From: Pseudomonas neuropathica
GTDB taxonomy: Bacteria > Pseudomonadota > Gammaproteobacteria > Pseudomonadales > Pseudomonadaceae
NCBI RefSeq assembly: GCF_015461835.1
Contig: NZ_JACOPX010000006.1
Span: 62,001 to 126,000 of the forward strand
Reading direction: 5' to 3'
DNA length: 64,000 nt
A program made the position numbers and the translations under genes. Under the pieces are notes generated by a model that saw nothing but the letters and a program-made list of their open reading frames with translations, did not search any database and was not told the origin of the DNA. Below, in pieces: positions 43,921 to 53,050 of this stretch. The first letter of the stretch is position 1. Each line of letters begins with the position of its first letter.

Positions 43921-44019
43921 TTACTTCAGGTCGTCAAAGTGGTCTCGCAGGAACTCGTAAAAGCGAAAGGCTTTAAACAATCTCCATACAAGGCTCAGCG
44001 TACGCAGCAAAAGCTTCAT
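43921..44019 (-). CDS. Small protein gene, 32 residues, amphipathic basic N-terminus
   Basis: An ATG at 44019 opens a 32-codon frame starting MKLLLRTLSLVWRLFKAF and ending FLRDHFDDLK before TAA. The first 20 residues form an amphipathic helix rich in Leu, Phe and Arg/Lys, suited to membrane-surface binding; the end is acidic. GGAGG stands about 10 nt upstream, and a strong terminator follows 20 nt after the stop, so the frame has its own full expression signals. A weak TTGACA...CATGGT promoter-like pair lies about 75 nt upstream on the same strand. I do not recognise a family. Alternatives are a toxin-like peptide or a regulatory leader peptide. Confidence 0.65.
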   Translation of the reverse strand: MKLLLRTLSLVWRLFKAFRFYEFLRDHFDDLK

Positions 44020-44090
44020 ACGTTTTGGCCTCCAGGGCTGGGGGCCAAACCTCCAGCAAGCTTACCGGACCATGCTTGCCTTCAGCATGC

Positions 44091-44222
44091 ATGTCAAAGC
44101 AGCCAATGAGGCGGCCAGTTGAAAGCCCTCCGAAGTATCATTCCGGCACGGGTGCAAACCGTGTCAGAGGGAATGAAATCGTTGAGTTGCCAGCCAAACC
44201 TCGTCGCTGCTCAGACATGTGA
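44091..44222 (+). CDS. Possible small protein, 43 residues (uncertain)
   Basis: Frame ATG 44091 to TGA 44222, beginning MSKQPMRRPVESPPKYHSG. Basic and Pro-rich, no family recognised, no good ribosome-binding site. A strong hairpin (44139-44175) lies inside it, which may instead mark a structured RNA. A second ATGTCAAAGCAGC occurs at 44393 and also reads MSKQ. Low support. Confidence 0.25.
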   Translation: MSKQPMRRPVESPPKYHSGTGANRVRGNEIVELPAKPRRCSDM

Positions 44223-44449
44223 GCGTCAGCATCATAACCCTCAATAGAACGATACATGACCAGGTAATTCATCGGCTTTGTAAAACGTTATTTCTGCCAG
44301 TATTGCTCTTTTCAACATTGGATAACGTATGCATCCACCTGAAACAGAATATTAATGTTGCGAGGGGACGAAAAGACTCATACCATGAGCACATGTCAAA
44401 GCAGCTAGTGAAGCAACAAACCTCGGTCGCAAACCAGGGTTTACAAAAG
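44223..44449. other. AT-rich stretch, candidate small RNA or leader
   Basis: About 230 bp visibly richer in A+T than the surroundings with no convincing gene. It ends in a strong plus-strand terminator at 44450-44476. The next gene downstream is on the other strand, so the terminator must belong to a plus-strand transcript made here. Confidence 0.35.
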
Positions 44450-44476
44450 AACCGCCCCGCAAAGGCGGTTTTTTTT
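44450..44476 (+). terminator. Rho-independent terminator
   Basis: Stem AACCGCC (44450-44456) and GGCGGTT (44464-44470), 7-nt loop, then eight T in total. It does not follow any recognised plus-strand gene. Confidence 0.85.
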
Positions 44477-44514
44477 CGTCTGCCTTTTCACTGCATCCGC
44501 CGACGAAAAACAGC

Positions 44515-45438
44515 TCACAACACCCGCGCCCACGTCTGACTCAGCAGATCCTTGCCAAAGCTGTGAATCGTTTCTTCCTCCACCAACTGGAACCCGGCCT
44601 GCTGATAAATCTTGCGCGCTGCCGTCAGGTTACTGGTCGTCCACAAGGTCATTTTCTGGTAACCAACCTGACGGGCGAAACGCAGGCACTCCTCGACCAG
44701 ACGACTGCCAATGCCCAAGCCCCGCGCGCTGGCGTCGACGTAGAGCATGCGCAGTTTGGCGGTCGTTTCATCCTGGCGGACGATGAACACCGAACCGATG
44801 ACCTTACCGTCCTTTTCCGCAATCCAGCAGCGCTCGCTCGTCGGGTCGTAATCGCGCAGGTACTTGGCGACCACCTCGGCCACCAGCGCCTCGAACTCCG
44901 AATTCCAGCCGTATTCGCGGGTATACAGTGCGGTTTGCTGTTGCATCACCGTGCCCATGTCGCCGGGCTGCGGATCGCGTAATACGTAGGTTGAGTCTTT
45001 GTTGCCTTGCAGCAGTGTCTGGATCAGCGTCATGGCGCCGATCAGTTGTTTCTGCTGCGGTTCAGGCAATCGCTCGAGCATGGCGACGATCTGTTCGCGG
45101 GAAGCCTTTTCCAGCGGGACCAGAATTTCGCGCCCGAGGTTGGTGAGGTGCAATTGCGCAGCGCGGCCGTCCGTAGGCGACGGCACTTTCTGGATCAAGC
45201 CGCGTTTTTCGAAACCGCTGATGATGCGGCTCATGTAGCCGGCATCAAGGCCGAGCATCTGGCGCAGTTCAGCGCTGGTCAGGTCACCGCGCGACGCCAG
45301 CTCATACAAAATGCGTAACTCGGTCAGCGAGTAGTCGCTTTGCAGCAGATGCTCCTGCAATACACCGATCTGATGGGTGTAGAAGCGGTTGAAACCGCGC
45401 ACGACGTCGGCTTGCTCGAGGAGATGGCTGCTGGACAT
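44515..45438 (-). CDS. Fused MarR-type regulator and GNAT acetyltransferase
   Basis: A 307-residue two-domain protein. Residues about 1-140 are a winged-helix MarR domain (LTSAELRQMLGLDAGYMSRI recognition region, then EKRGLIQKVPSPTDGRAAQL wing). Residues about 150-307 are a GNAT domain with the acetyl-CoA loop SARGLGIGSRLVEECLRFA and AARKIYQQAGFQLV. Such fusions are known in bacteria; DNA and substrate targets are unknown. It could link sensing of a small molecule to its acetylation. Transcribed alone toward the terminator region. Confidence 0.9.
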   Translation of the reverse strand: MSSSHLLEQADVVRGFNRFYTHQIGVLQEHLLQSDYSLTELRILYELASRGDLTSAELRQMLGLDAGYMSRIISGFEKRGLIQKVPSPTDGRAAQLHLTNLGREILVPLEKASREQIVAMLERLPEPQQKQLIGAMTLIQTLLQGNKDSTYVLRDPQPGDMGTVMQQQTALYTREYGWNSEFEALVAEVVAKYLRDYDPTSERCWIAEKDGKVIGSVFIVRQDETTAKLRMLYVDASARGLGIGSRLVEECLRFARQVGYQKMTLWTTSNLTAARKIYQQAGFQLVEEETIHSFGKDLLSQTWARVL

Positions 45439-45505
45439 GGCAAATGCTCAGTTAATTGCTTAAGGCAACTATATATTTGCCAAAGGCAACCATGTCAACA
45501 GAAAG

Positions 45506-45781
45506 CTATCGGCACTTGGCCAACACCACCTGACAGGTATCCGGCGTGCCCCCAGAGCGCCCGGCATAGCGAATGCAGTTGTTCATCGACTTCTGCCGGG
45601 CCATGTTCAAACTGGAGCCCCACGCCAGACCGCCCTCGCCGACCGACGGCAAGGCTTTGGCGTAGCAGGCGTCCCCGACGCCGGAAGGCGGATAGTGTTT
45701 GCGGCCTGAGCAGCCTGCCGTCAGCGCCAGGCTGAGGGCGATCAAGGTGAGTAAAACCCCGCGCGAGCATCGGTTAACCAT
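45506..45781 (-). CDS. Small lipoprotein, function unknown
   Basis: A 91-residue protein with a signal sequence and lipobox LTAGC (lipidated Cys24). The mature part has Cys residues at CYAK, NNCIRYAG and DTCQVVLAKCR that could form disulfides. No family assigned. It is convergent with nothing close and sits between the MarR-GNAT gene and a divergent AraC regulator. Confidence 0.65.
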   Translation of the reverse strand: MVNRCSRGVLLTLIALSLALTAGCSGRKHYPPSGVGDACYAKALPSVGEGGLAWGSSLNMARQKSMNNCIRYAGRSGGTPDTCQVVLAKCR

Positions 45782-45919
45782 CGCATTTCACCTGTCGCCA
45801 AAGGGGTCGTAACCTGCAGAGTCTAGCCCCCTTCACCTGCACAAATCTTCTAAACCTCGATGAGCATTGCGCGGTATTTTATGGGGCCACACCTTTCAAT
45901 GGCGAACACTGGAGCTTTC

Positions 45920-46756
45920 GTGGATAAACGCAACTGGATCGAGCTGTCCCAGGATGCCGACACCGGGATTGAATCGATTCGTGCTCATTTTCAGGGGCAT
46001 GCCTACGATCCACACTGGCATGACAGCTTCCTTGTCGGCGTCACCGAGCAAGGTGTGCAGCAGTTCAACTGCCGCCGCGTGCGTCATCGCAGTACCCCGG
46101 GCAATGTGTTCCTGCTGGAGCCGGGGGAAATCCACGATGGCCAGGCGCCGACCGAGGAAGGTTTTACCTATTCGATGCTCTACCTCGATCCGCACTGGCT
46201 GGAGCGTGAAATGCACGCGCTGTTCGAAGACGCACCGTCCGACAGCCAGCCCGGTTTTGCCGACACGCTGAGTCAGAATCCGCGTCTGGCCACAGCGATC
46301 AATCACGCTTTCCATGCCTTGCATGTCGGCGATCTGCGCATCGTCCGGCAGACCGCCATCGACGGTCTGCTGAACTCGCTCACGCGTCATCTCGACTGGC
46401 GCAAGCGCCAGGTTTTCGATCCGCGCCTGCCATTGGTGGCGCAACTGGCGCGGGATTACCTGCACGCGCATACCTACGAAGATATCGGTCTCGATGATCT
46501 CGCGCGGGTCTGCGGGGTGGACCGTTTCCGTCTCAGCCGGGCGTTCAAGTCTGCCTTCGGTCTGGCGCCGCACGCCTACCTGATCCAGTTGCGCCTGGCC
46601 AAGGCGCGGCAGTTGCTGGCGCGCGGTGAAACGCCGGCGCAAGTCGCCAGCGTGCTCGGTTTTGCCGATCAGAGCCACCTGGGTCGCTGGTTCCGGCGCG
46701 CCTATCAACTGACGCCGGCGGATTACCGCAAACGCTGCTCAAACCTTCCAGACTGA
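45920..46756 (+). CDS. AraC-family regulator with cupin-type sensor domain
   Basis: A regulator of about 278 residues. The N-terminal cupin-like AraC_binding domain (about 1-150) has HAYDPHWHDSFLVGVTEQG and LLEPGEIHDGQ, with a His-rich metal-type pattern. The C-terminal DNA-binding domain has helix-turn-helix units LDDLARVCGVDRFRLSRAFK and PAQVASVLGFADQSHLGRWF. GTG 45920 is preferred because GGAG lies 6 nt upstream; ATG 45860 or 45899 are possible. The LysE-type exporter gene begins 55 bp downstream, so this regulator likely controls or shares a transcript with it. Confidence 0.85.
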   Translation: MDKRNWIELSQDADTGIESIRAHFQGHAYDPHWHDSFLVGVTEQGVQQFNCRRVRHRSTPGNVFLLEPGEIHDGQAPTEEGFTYSMLYLDPHWLEREMHALFEDAPSDSQPGFADTLSQNPRLATAINHAFHALHVGDLRIVRQTAIDGLLNSLTRHLDWRKRQVFDPRLPLVAQLARDYLHAHTYEDIGLDDLARVCGVDRFRLSRAFKSAFGLAPHAYLIQLRLAKARQLLARGETPAQVASVLGFADQSHLGRWFRRAYQLTPADYRKRCSNLPD

Positions 46757-46811
46757 CACACGCCGTCTAGCGATCATGGATACCTGTGTTGATTTTCAGG
46801 GAATCCCGATC

Positions 46812-47408
46812 ATGGCGTCATTACTGCCCTTCCTGCTGTTTGCTTTCGTTGCCTCGATCACGCCGGGGCCGACCAATATTCTGGTGTTGAGCCACAGTTC
46901 GCGCCAAGGCCTGCTCGCCACGTTGCCGATCATTTTTGGCGCCTGCGCGGCGGCGGCCCTGATCGTGCTGGTGGTCGGCCTCGGTGCCGGCGAAACGTTG
47001 CTGCGCTACCCGCGAGTGCAGCAAGCCATGGCCTGGGGCGGCGTGCTCTGGTTGAGCTGGCTGGCGTGGCAGATCTTTCGCAGCACGCCGCCAGCACTGG
47101 ACCCGGCGGATGCCCAGGAAGAAAGTTTCAGCGTGCTGGGCGCTGCCATGCTGCAACTGGTCAATCCCAAGGTATGGATGATGGCGGTGGCAGTGGTCAG
47201 TGTGTTTGTTGGCGGGGGTGACAAGACCCTGCGGCTGCTGGTGTTGTCACTGGCGTTTTTGCTGGTGTCGCTGCCGTGCATGACGTTCTGGGCATTGCTG
47301 GGTGTGGGCAGCGCACGGTTGATGGGTTCGCCACGGGCGTTCAAGCGCATGAATGCGGCACTGGCGTTGTTGCTGCTGCTCTCGGCATGGCTGACCGTCC
47401 TGGCATAA
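46812..47408 (+). CDS. LysE/RhtB-family amino acid exporter
   Basis: A 198-residue transporter with about six helices. The N-terminal FVASITPGPTNILVLSHSSR is the P-G-P-x-x-x-x-V signature of the LysE/RhtB family, and ATLPIIFGACAAAALI continues the pattern. Substrates are typically amino acids such as homoserine, threonine or lysine analogues; which one is unknown. ATG 46812 has AGGGA about 10 nt upstream. The AraC gene immediately upstream is a common arrangement in pseudomonads for such exporters. Confidence 0.88.
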   Translation: MASLLPFLLFAFVASITPGPTNILVLSHSSRQGLLATLPIIFGACAAAALIVLVVGLGAGETLLRYPRVQQAMAWGGVLWLSWLAWQIFRSTPPALDPADAQEESFSVLGAAMLQLVNPKVWMMAVAVVSVFVGGGDKTLRLLVLSLAFLLVSLPCMTFWALLGVGSARLMGSPRAFKRMNAALALLLLLSAWLTVLA

Positions 47409-47411
47409 CGC

Positions 47412-47437
47412 CCCTGCAGGAGCTGCCGAAGGCTGCT
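47412..47437. repeat. Single arm of the GGAGCTGCCGAAGGCTGC repeat
   Basis: GCAGGAGCTGCCGAAGGCTGC matches one arm of the inverted repeat at 60730-60811. Only one arm is present here, in the short gap between convergent genes. Confidence 0.6.
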
Positions 47438-47456
47438 TCTACGGAGGAATGGGCTG

Positions 47457-48374
47457 TCAGCTCAGGCCACGTTCGGTGAGGAATGCCGAGATGTAATCGA
47501 TGAACGCCACCACCTTCGCCGTGGCCCGCCGATGGCTCGGGTACACCGCGAGAATGTGCGGGCCGAAGGTATCCGGGTCGATGTCGTAATCAGCCATGAC
47601 CCGCACCAGTCGCCCGTCGGCAATGTACGGTGCGGCGCTCCACAGCGGCGTGTGCAGCAAACCGCGCCCGGCCAAAGCACTGGCCAGCAGCAAGTCGTAA
47701 TTGTCGCTGCGCAACCGCGGCGCCGCCGGTTGCGCCAGACTCAAGCGCTGCCCGTCGCGCTCGGCCCACCAGAATTCGCGGCTGAGCAACGGGTGCTGAT
47801 AGAGCAGCCACTCATGCTGCTCAAGGGTTTGCGGAGTCACCGGCAAATCCTTGCGCGCCAGGTACTCCGGACTGCCGCACAGGGCCAGACGATTGCTACC
47901 CACCACCCGCGCAATCAGCCCCGGCAAGTCATCGTGGCCTTCACGCAGCGCCAGGTCGTAACCACTTTCCAGCAGGTTGACGAAGGCATCGCACAAGTCC
48001 ACTTGCAGACTGATCTGCGGATATTGCTGCAGAAAGCCGTCACACACCTGATCGAGAAACGCCCGTCCATACGCCAGCGGCGCGGTGATTTTCAGGTTGC
48101 CGCGCAAGCCGTGCTGCAACTGCTCGATTTCCTCGCTGGCCTCGTCCAGCCGCTGCAACACCAGCCGTGCAGTTTCCAGGTACACCCGGCCGATTTCGGT
48201 AAGCAGGATCCGCCGTGTGCTGCGCTCAAACAGGCGCGCACCCAGTTCCGATTCCAGGTGATTGACCGCTTTGGTCAGCGCCGAAGGAGTCTTGCCCAAC
48301 TGCTCGGCGGCGCGGCTGAAACTGCCGAGCTGCGCGGTGACCACGAACATTTTCAATGCACCCAACTTGTCCAT
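47457..48374 (-). CDS. LysR-family transcriptional regulator
   Basis: A 305-residue LysR regulator. Residues 1-60 are the winged helix-turn-helix (FVVTAQLGSFSRAAEQLGKT, SALTKAVNHLESELGARLFE), followed by the linker helix and a two-lobe effector domain (about 90-300). It resembles the CrgA-type subgroup in length and in the LLLTEIGRVY-like motif. It is divergent from the amidohydrolase gene across about 100 bp, the classical arrangement for LysR control of that neighbour; effector unknown. Confidence 0.9.
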   Translation of the reverse strand: MDKLGALKMFVVTAQLGSFSRAAEQLGKTPSALTKAVNHLESELGARLFERSTRRILLTEIGRVYLETARLVLQRLDEASEEIEQLQHGLRGNLKITAPLAYGRAFLDQVCDGFLQQYPQISLQVDLCDAFVNLLESGYDLALREGHDDLPGLIARVVGSNRLALCGSPEYLARKDLPVTPQTLEQHEWLLYQHPLLSREFWWAERDGQRLSLAQPAAPRLRSDNYDLLLASALAGRGLLHTPLWSAAPYIADGRLVRVMADYDIDPDTFGPHILAVYPSHRRATAKVVAFIDYISAFLTERGLS

Positions 48375-48477
48375 ACTTTTTCCATTCAGGCAAAAACGTT
48401 TTTCGTGAGGGAGGCGTTCTGTCGGCCGCTGTCAGCCACTAATCTCGCCATCAGACGCAATAACAAGGAAATCTTCA

Positions 48478-50220
48478 ATGAAAAGATTCATCCCGAGTCT
48501 GTTGGTAGCCGCTGTAAGTTTTGCCTCGATGGAAGCCATGGCCGCTCCTGATCTGATCCTGCTCAACGGCAAGATTTTCACTGCCGACCGCGCACAACCC
48601 AAGGCGCAAGCCCTCGCCGTAGAGAACGGCAAAGTGCTGAAGGTCGGTACCGACGCGCAGATCAAAGCGCTGATCGAATCCGGCACCCAAGTCATCGATC
48701 TCAAAGGCAAAGCGCTGATGCCCGGCCTGATCGACAGCCATTCCCACGCGATTTTCGGCGGACTGGAAATGGTCTCGGCGAACATGGAAGACGAAGTCGT
48801 CAGCCTCGACGAACTGCAGAAACGCCTGCGCGACTGGCGTGCAGACGGCAAGGCCAAACACGGCGACGTGCTGAGCATTGCCGGCATGAGTTCGGTTTAC
48901 TGGGCGCAGGCCGAAGCCTTGGGCAACACCTTCAACAACGGCGAATGGGCCAATGTGCCGGTGGTGTTTATCGGCAGCGACCACCACACGGCATGGGCCA
49001 ACAACGTCATGCTCAAGCGCGCCGGGATTGATGCGGCCCTGCTGAAAACCTTGCCCGACGCAGAAAAAGACACCATCGGCAAACTGGCCAACGGTGAGCC
49101 AAACGGCTTTGTGGTCGACGCCGGTTGGGACCGGGTCGCTTCGAAGATGCCAGTGCCAAGCCCTGCCGACATGTTGAACGCCGCCAAATCAGCGGTGCGC
49201 TACAACAACAGCCTGGGCATCACCGCGTGGATGGACCCTGCCGCCAACGCCGCACCAGGTGAAGCGGTGTTCGCCCTCAAACCGACCGAGAAAACCGTCG
49301 GCGTGCTGCCAGCCTATAAAGCCCTGTCGGAAAGCGGCGACATGAGCGTCCACGTCGCCGCGCTGCTGGTGGCCAACCCGAGAAGCGTACCCGCCGACCT
49401 CGACACGCTGGACAAGGTGCGCCAGCAATTCCAGGGCATCCCCAATCTGAGCCTGCCCGGCATCAAGATCTTCGCCGACGGCGTGATTGAATTCCCGGCG
49501 CAGAGCGCGGCGATGATCGACCCGTACAGCAATTCGCACAAACAGGGCGAGTTGCTGATCGATCCACAGCATTTCGGTGAGCTGGTCAGCGCCATCGACC
49601 AGCGCGGCTGGCTGGTGCACATCCACGCGATCGGCGACCGTGCGGTGCGGGAATCGCTGAACGGCATTGCTGAGGCACGCAAGGATCGTCAGAGCGGCGT
49701 GACCCACTCGATCACTCACCTGCAAATGGTCAACCCGCAAGAGTTCGCCCGCTTCAAACCGCTCAACGTGATCGCCTCGATGCAACTGCTGTGGGCCAGC
49801 GCCGACGACTACACCACCGACATGATCAAGCCCTACGTCAGCGCCCTCGCCTTCCGCTATCAGTACCCGGCGCATTCGTTGCTGAAACAGGGCGCGACAA
49901 TTGCCGGCGCCAGTGACTGGCCGGTGTCTTCGCCGAATCCGTTCAACGCCATGGCCCAGGCGATTACCCGTGTCGGACCGCTGGGCGTGCTCAATGCCGA
50001 TGAGCGTCTGGACCGTGAAACCATGTTCTACGCCTACACCGTCAACGCCGCGCGAACCATTGGCCTGGAGAAACAGATCGGCTCGCTGACGCCGGGCAAG
50101 CAGGCTGACTTTATCGTGCTCGACCGCGATGTGTTCAGCGTCGACAACAAAGCCCTGCATGACACTCAGGTTTTGCAGACCTGGTTCGGCGGCCGTCAGG
50201 TCTATACCGCCACAAAATAA
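48478..50220 (+). CDS. Exported amidohydrolase (YtcJ-like)
   Basis: A 580-residue metal-dependent amidohydrolase of the YtcJ/Amidohydro_3 type. A signal peptide of about 22 residues (ending MAA) indicates a periplasmic enzyme. Metal ligands: HxH in MPGLIDSHSHAIF, His in LVHIHAIGDRAVR and the Asp in GASDWPVSSPNPF. N-terminal (AAPDLILLNGKIFTADR) and C-terminal (IGSLTPGKQADFIVLDRD) strands form the usual composite beta domain. Substrate unknown. AAGGAAA lies 8 nt before the ATG. Confidence 0.9.
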   Translation: MKRFIPSLLVAAVSFASMEAMAAPDLILLNGKIFTADRAQPKAQALAVENGKVLKVGTDAQIKALIESGTQVIDLKGKALMPGLIDSHSHAIFGGLEMVSANMEDEVVSLDELQKRLRDWRADGKAKHGDVLSIAGMSSVYWAQAEALGNTFNNGEWANVPVVFIGSDHHTAWANNVMLKRAGIDAALLKTLPDAEKDTIGKLANGEPNGFVVDAGWDRVASKMPVPSPADMLNAAKSAVRYNNSLGITAWMDPAANAAPGEAVFALKPTEKTVGVLPAYKALSESGDMSVHVAALLVANPRSVPADLDTLDKVRQQFQGIPNLSLPGIKIFADGVIEFPAQSAAMIDPYSNSHKQGELLIDPQHFGELVSAIDQRGWLVHIHAIGDRAVRESLNGIAEARKDRQSGVTHSITHLQMVNPQEFARFKPLNVIASMQLLWASADDYTTDMIKPYVSALAFRYQYPAHSLLKQGATIAGASDWPVSSPNPFNAMAQAITRVGPLGVLNADERLDRETMFYAYTVNAARTIGLEKQIGSLTPGKQADFIVLDRDVFSVDNKALHDTQVLQTWFGGRQVYTATK

Positions 50221-50236
50221 CAACAACCATCCCATC

Positions 50237-50327
50237 CTGTGGGAGCGAGCTTGCTCGCGAAGAGGCCAGTCCATTCAACATCTTCACTGACTGACCCACC
50301 GCCTTCGCGAGCAAGCTCGCTCCCACA
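50237..50327. repeat. REP pair (GTGGGAGCGAGCTTGCTCGCG type)
   Basis: Arms CTGTGGGAGCGAGCTTGCTC and GAGCAAGCTCGCTCCCACA around a variable centre, directly after the amidohydrolase stop. Confidence 0.92.
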
Positions 50328-50409
50328 TGTTTTGTGAGGGCGGCCGATATGGCATTCCCACACACAGTTTTCGTTCTGCCCAAAAATAATCACAACATCG
50401 GGACTTCAC

Positions 50410-51147
50410 ATGAAAGCCTTGCCCCTGTTCGCCCTGAGTTTCTTGAGCGTGCTGCCGTTGAGCAGCCAAGCGATCCCTCTGAACGATGACTTCGCCGTGT
50501 TGGTTGATCTGACCCTAGCCAGCGACTACCGCACGCGTGGCATCTCGCAAACGCAAAACGACCCTGCCGTGCAAGCCGGTCTCACCCTCGCGCACAGCAG
50601 CGGTCTGTACCTCGGCGCGTGGAGTTCCAACGTCGACTTCGGTGGTGGCCTGAAAACCCGTCAGGAAGTCGATTACTACGGCGGCTGGCTGTGGCAGGCG
50701 ACCGAGGAAGTCAGCCTCGATCTGGGCTACATCAAGTACGCCTACCCCAAGGAAAGCCAGTTCAACCAGAGCGAGGTCTACGGGATTCTCGGGGTTTATG
50801 GGGTGAAGCTGGCGGCGTATTACTCCAGTGATGCGCCGGGGATAGATAGCAAGCAGAGTTCGCTGTACAGCTACATCGGTTATGAAACCGAGTTGCCGTT
50901 CGACTCGGGACTGAAGCTGCGTTACGGCAATATGGACTTCAAGGATCCGCATCTGTACTCGGCGTCCGGGCAGGCCGAGGACAGTTATCGCGAGTGGGAA
51001 GTCAAACTCACCCATAACCTCGCCGGCGTGGTACTGGGCCTGAGCTACATCGACACCGATCTCTCACAAACCCAATGCGTGAGCAATTGGGGCTTCAAGG
51101 ATGTCTGCACGGCAACCGTCGTCGCCAGCGTCAGCAAATCTTTCTGA
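50410..51147 (+). CDS. TorF-family outer membrane porin-like protein
   Basis: A 245-residue protein with a signal peptide of about 21 residues (ending SSQA). It shows alternating hydrophobic/polar beta strands and ends in Phe (VSKSF), as outer membrane barrels do. ASDYRTRGISQTQNDPAVQ is the diagnostic start of the TorF (PF09694) family. Members are putative porins; cargo is unknown. It lies between two REP pairs and may be monocistronic. Confidence 0.87.
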   Translation: MKALPLFALSFLSVLPLSSQAIPLNDDFAVLVDLTLASDYRTRGISQTQNDPAVQAGLTLAHSSGLYLGAWSSNVDFGGGLKTRQEVDYYGGWLWQATEEVSLDLGYIKYAYPKESQFNQSEVYGILGVYGVKLAAYYSSDAPGIDSKQSSLYSYIGYETELPFDSGLKLRYGNMDFKDPHLYSASGQAEDSYREWEVKLTHNLAGVVLGLSYIDTDLSQTQCVSNWGFKDVCTATVVASVSKSF

Positions 51148-51161
51148 CCCCACCGAGATCC

Positions 51162-51254
51162 ATTGTAGGAGTGAGCCTGCTCGCGATAGCGGTGTGTCAG
51201 ACAACACATCGTCACCTGACACACCGCTATCGCGAGCAGGCTCGCTCCTACAAG
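51162..51254. repeat. REP pair
   Basis: Arms TTGTAGGAGTGAGCCTGCTC and GAGCAGGCTCGCTCCTACAA, 3' of the TorF-type gene. Confidence 0.92.
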
Positions 51255-51369
51255 GATTCGCTTTGAATTCGGTAGTTGTTACAGGATGTTTACGAATTTT
51301 TTACTAATGTTCTTCTACAGTTACACGCGCAACCGCGTGGTTTTCTATTCAAGTAGAGGAATGTTTGAC

Positions 51370-53028
51370 ATGGCTTTGGGCAACGGACTGCGTTTACCGT
51401 CCATCACTCCTACCCGACTGGTGCTGCTGTTTTCCCTGGCGCTGGTGGCGTTGTACAACCTGGCGACCTGGAAGGCGCTGGGCACCCTGATCACTTTGCA
51501 AGGCGCGCACAAACTGGCGTTTTTCGCCTCGTTCGCGCTGTTTTTGTGGGCCGCGATCACCCTGCTGCTGACCCTGGTGTCGTTTCGCTGGACACTGAAA
51601 CCGGCGCTCACCGTGGTCGCTCTGCTCTCGGCTTGCGCTGCCTATTTCATGAACGAATACGGCATCACCATCGACACGGTGATGATTCAGAACGTCTTCG
51701 AAACCAACCCCGCCGAAGCCACCGCGCTGTTCAGCGGCAAGCTGTTGGCTTACCTGCTGCTGCTCGGGGTGTTGCCGGCGGCGCTGATCTGGCGCTGGCC
51801 GGTGAGTTATCGACCGTTCTTTCGCGGCCTGCTCAACAAGATGCTGGTGGTCATCGCCTGTGTGCTGGTGATCGCCGTCTCGGTGGGCGCGTTCTATTCG
51901 ACCTACGCGCCAATCTTCCGCGAAGAAGACAAGCTCACCCACTTCATCAACCCGACCAACTACATCTACGCGATCAGCAAGTACACCAAGCAACGCCTGG
52001 GCATCAAAAAGCATTTCGTGGTGCAGGCCATCGGCGAAGACGCGGTGATGAGCGCCAACGCGGCCAGCCGCGAGAGGAAATCGCTGATGGTCTTCGTGGT
52101 CGGTGAAACCGCCCGCGCCGATCATTTCTCGCTAAATGGCTACGAGCGCGAGACCAATCCCGAGCTGAGCAAACTCGACATCCTCAACTTCACCCAGGTG
52201 CATTCCTGCGGCACGTCGACGGCCGTCTCGGTGCCGTGCATGTTCTCGATGTTCCCGCGTGAGGATTACAGCGACAAGAAAGGCAAAACCTACGAAGGCC
52301 TGCTCGACATTCTCCAGCGTGCCGGCGTACAAGTGCTCTGGCTGGACAACAACAGCGACTGCAAAGGCACCTGCCTGCGCGTACCGCATCGCGACATTTC
52401 GAAGAATCAGCCGGGGCCATTCTGCGATGGCAACAACTGCCTTGACGAGGCGCTGTTGCAAGATCTGCAAAGCTACATCGACAGCCTCAAGGGCCACGCG
52501 ATCATTGTCCTGCACGCCGATGGCAGTCACGGCCCGGAATACTATGAGCGTTACCCGAAAGAGATGGAGCGCTTCAAACCGATCTGCCACACCAACCAGC
52601 TGGGCAGTTGCAGCCGCGATGAACTGGTGAACGTGTACGACAACACCATCCTCTACACCGACCATTTCCTTGCCAAGGTCATCGAACTGCTCAAGCGCAA
52701 TCAGGACTCACTGGACACGTCGATGGTTTACGTCTCCGATCACGGCGAATCGCTGGGCGAGAACGGGCTGTACCTGCACGCCGCGCCGTATGCGCTGGCG
52801 CCGCAAGCGCAGACCCATGTGCCGATGGTGATGTGGTTTGGTAATGGCACGCTCGCCAGTGAGGGGATCGATCGCGGTTGTTTGCAAGGCAAGACCGGGC
52901 AGGCCGATCTGAGCCATGACAACCTGTTTCACTCGGTGCTGGGGTTGTTTGATGTGAGGACGTCGGTGTATCAGCCAGGGCTGGATATTTTTCATGGCTG
53001 CCGGCCGTCGATGACGGCCGCGCAATAA
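51370..53028 (+). CDS. Lipid A phosphoethanolamine transferase (EptA-like)
   Basis: A 552-residue inner-membrane enzyme with five N-terminal helices (about 15-190) and a periplasmic alkaline-phosphatase-like sulfatase domain (about 220-552). The metal-binding E is in VVGETARADHFS, the catalytic Thr in CGTSTAVSVPCMFS, and the D-H pair in YVSDHGESLGENG. It moves phosphoethanolamine onto lipid A, giving polymyxin tolerance in related bacteria. ATG 51370 has AGAGGA 9 nt upstream. No two-component regulator (PmrAB or ColRS-like) is adjacent. Confidence 0.92.
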   Translation: MALGNGLRLPSITPTRLVLLFSLALVALYNLATWKALGTLITLQGAHKLAFFASFALFLWAAITLLLTLVSFRWTLKPALTVVALLSACAAYFMNEYGITIDTVMIQNVFETNPAEATALFSGKLLAYLLLLGVLPAALIWRWPVSYRPFFRGLLNKMLVVIACVLVIAVSVGAFYSTYAPIFREEDKLTHFINPTNYIYAISKYTKQRLGIKKHFVVQAIGEDAVMSANAASRERKSLMVFVVGETARADHFSLNGYERETNPELSKLDILNFTQVHSCGTSTAVSVPCMFSMFPREDYSDKKGKTYEGLLDILQRAGVQVLWLDNNSDCKGTCLRVPHRDISKNQPGPFCDGNNCLDEALLQDLQSYIDSLKGHAIIVLHADGSHGPEYYERYPKEMERFKPICHTNQLGSCSRDELVNVYDNTILYTDHFLAKVIELLKRNQDSLDTSMVYVSDHGESLGENGLYLHAAPYALAPQAQTHVPMVMWFGNGTLASEGIDRGCLQGKTGQADLSHDNLFHSVLGLFDVRTSVYQPGLDIFHGCRPSMTAAQ

Positions 53029-53050
53029 TCCCAGGAACTGCACAAATATC

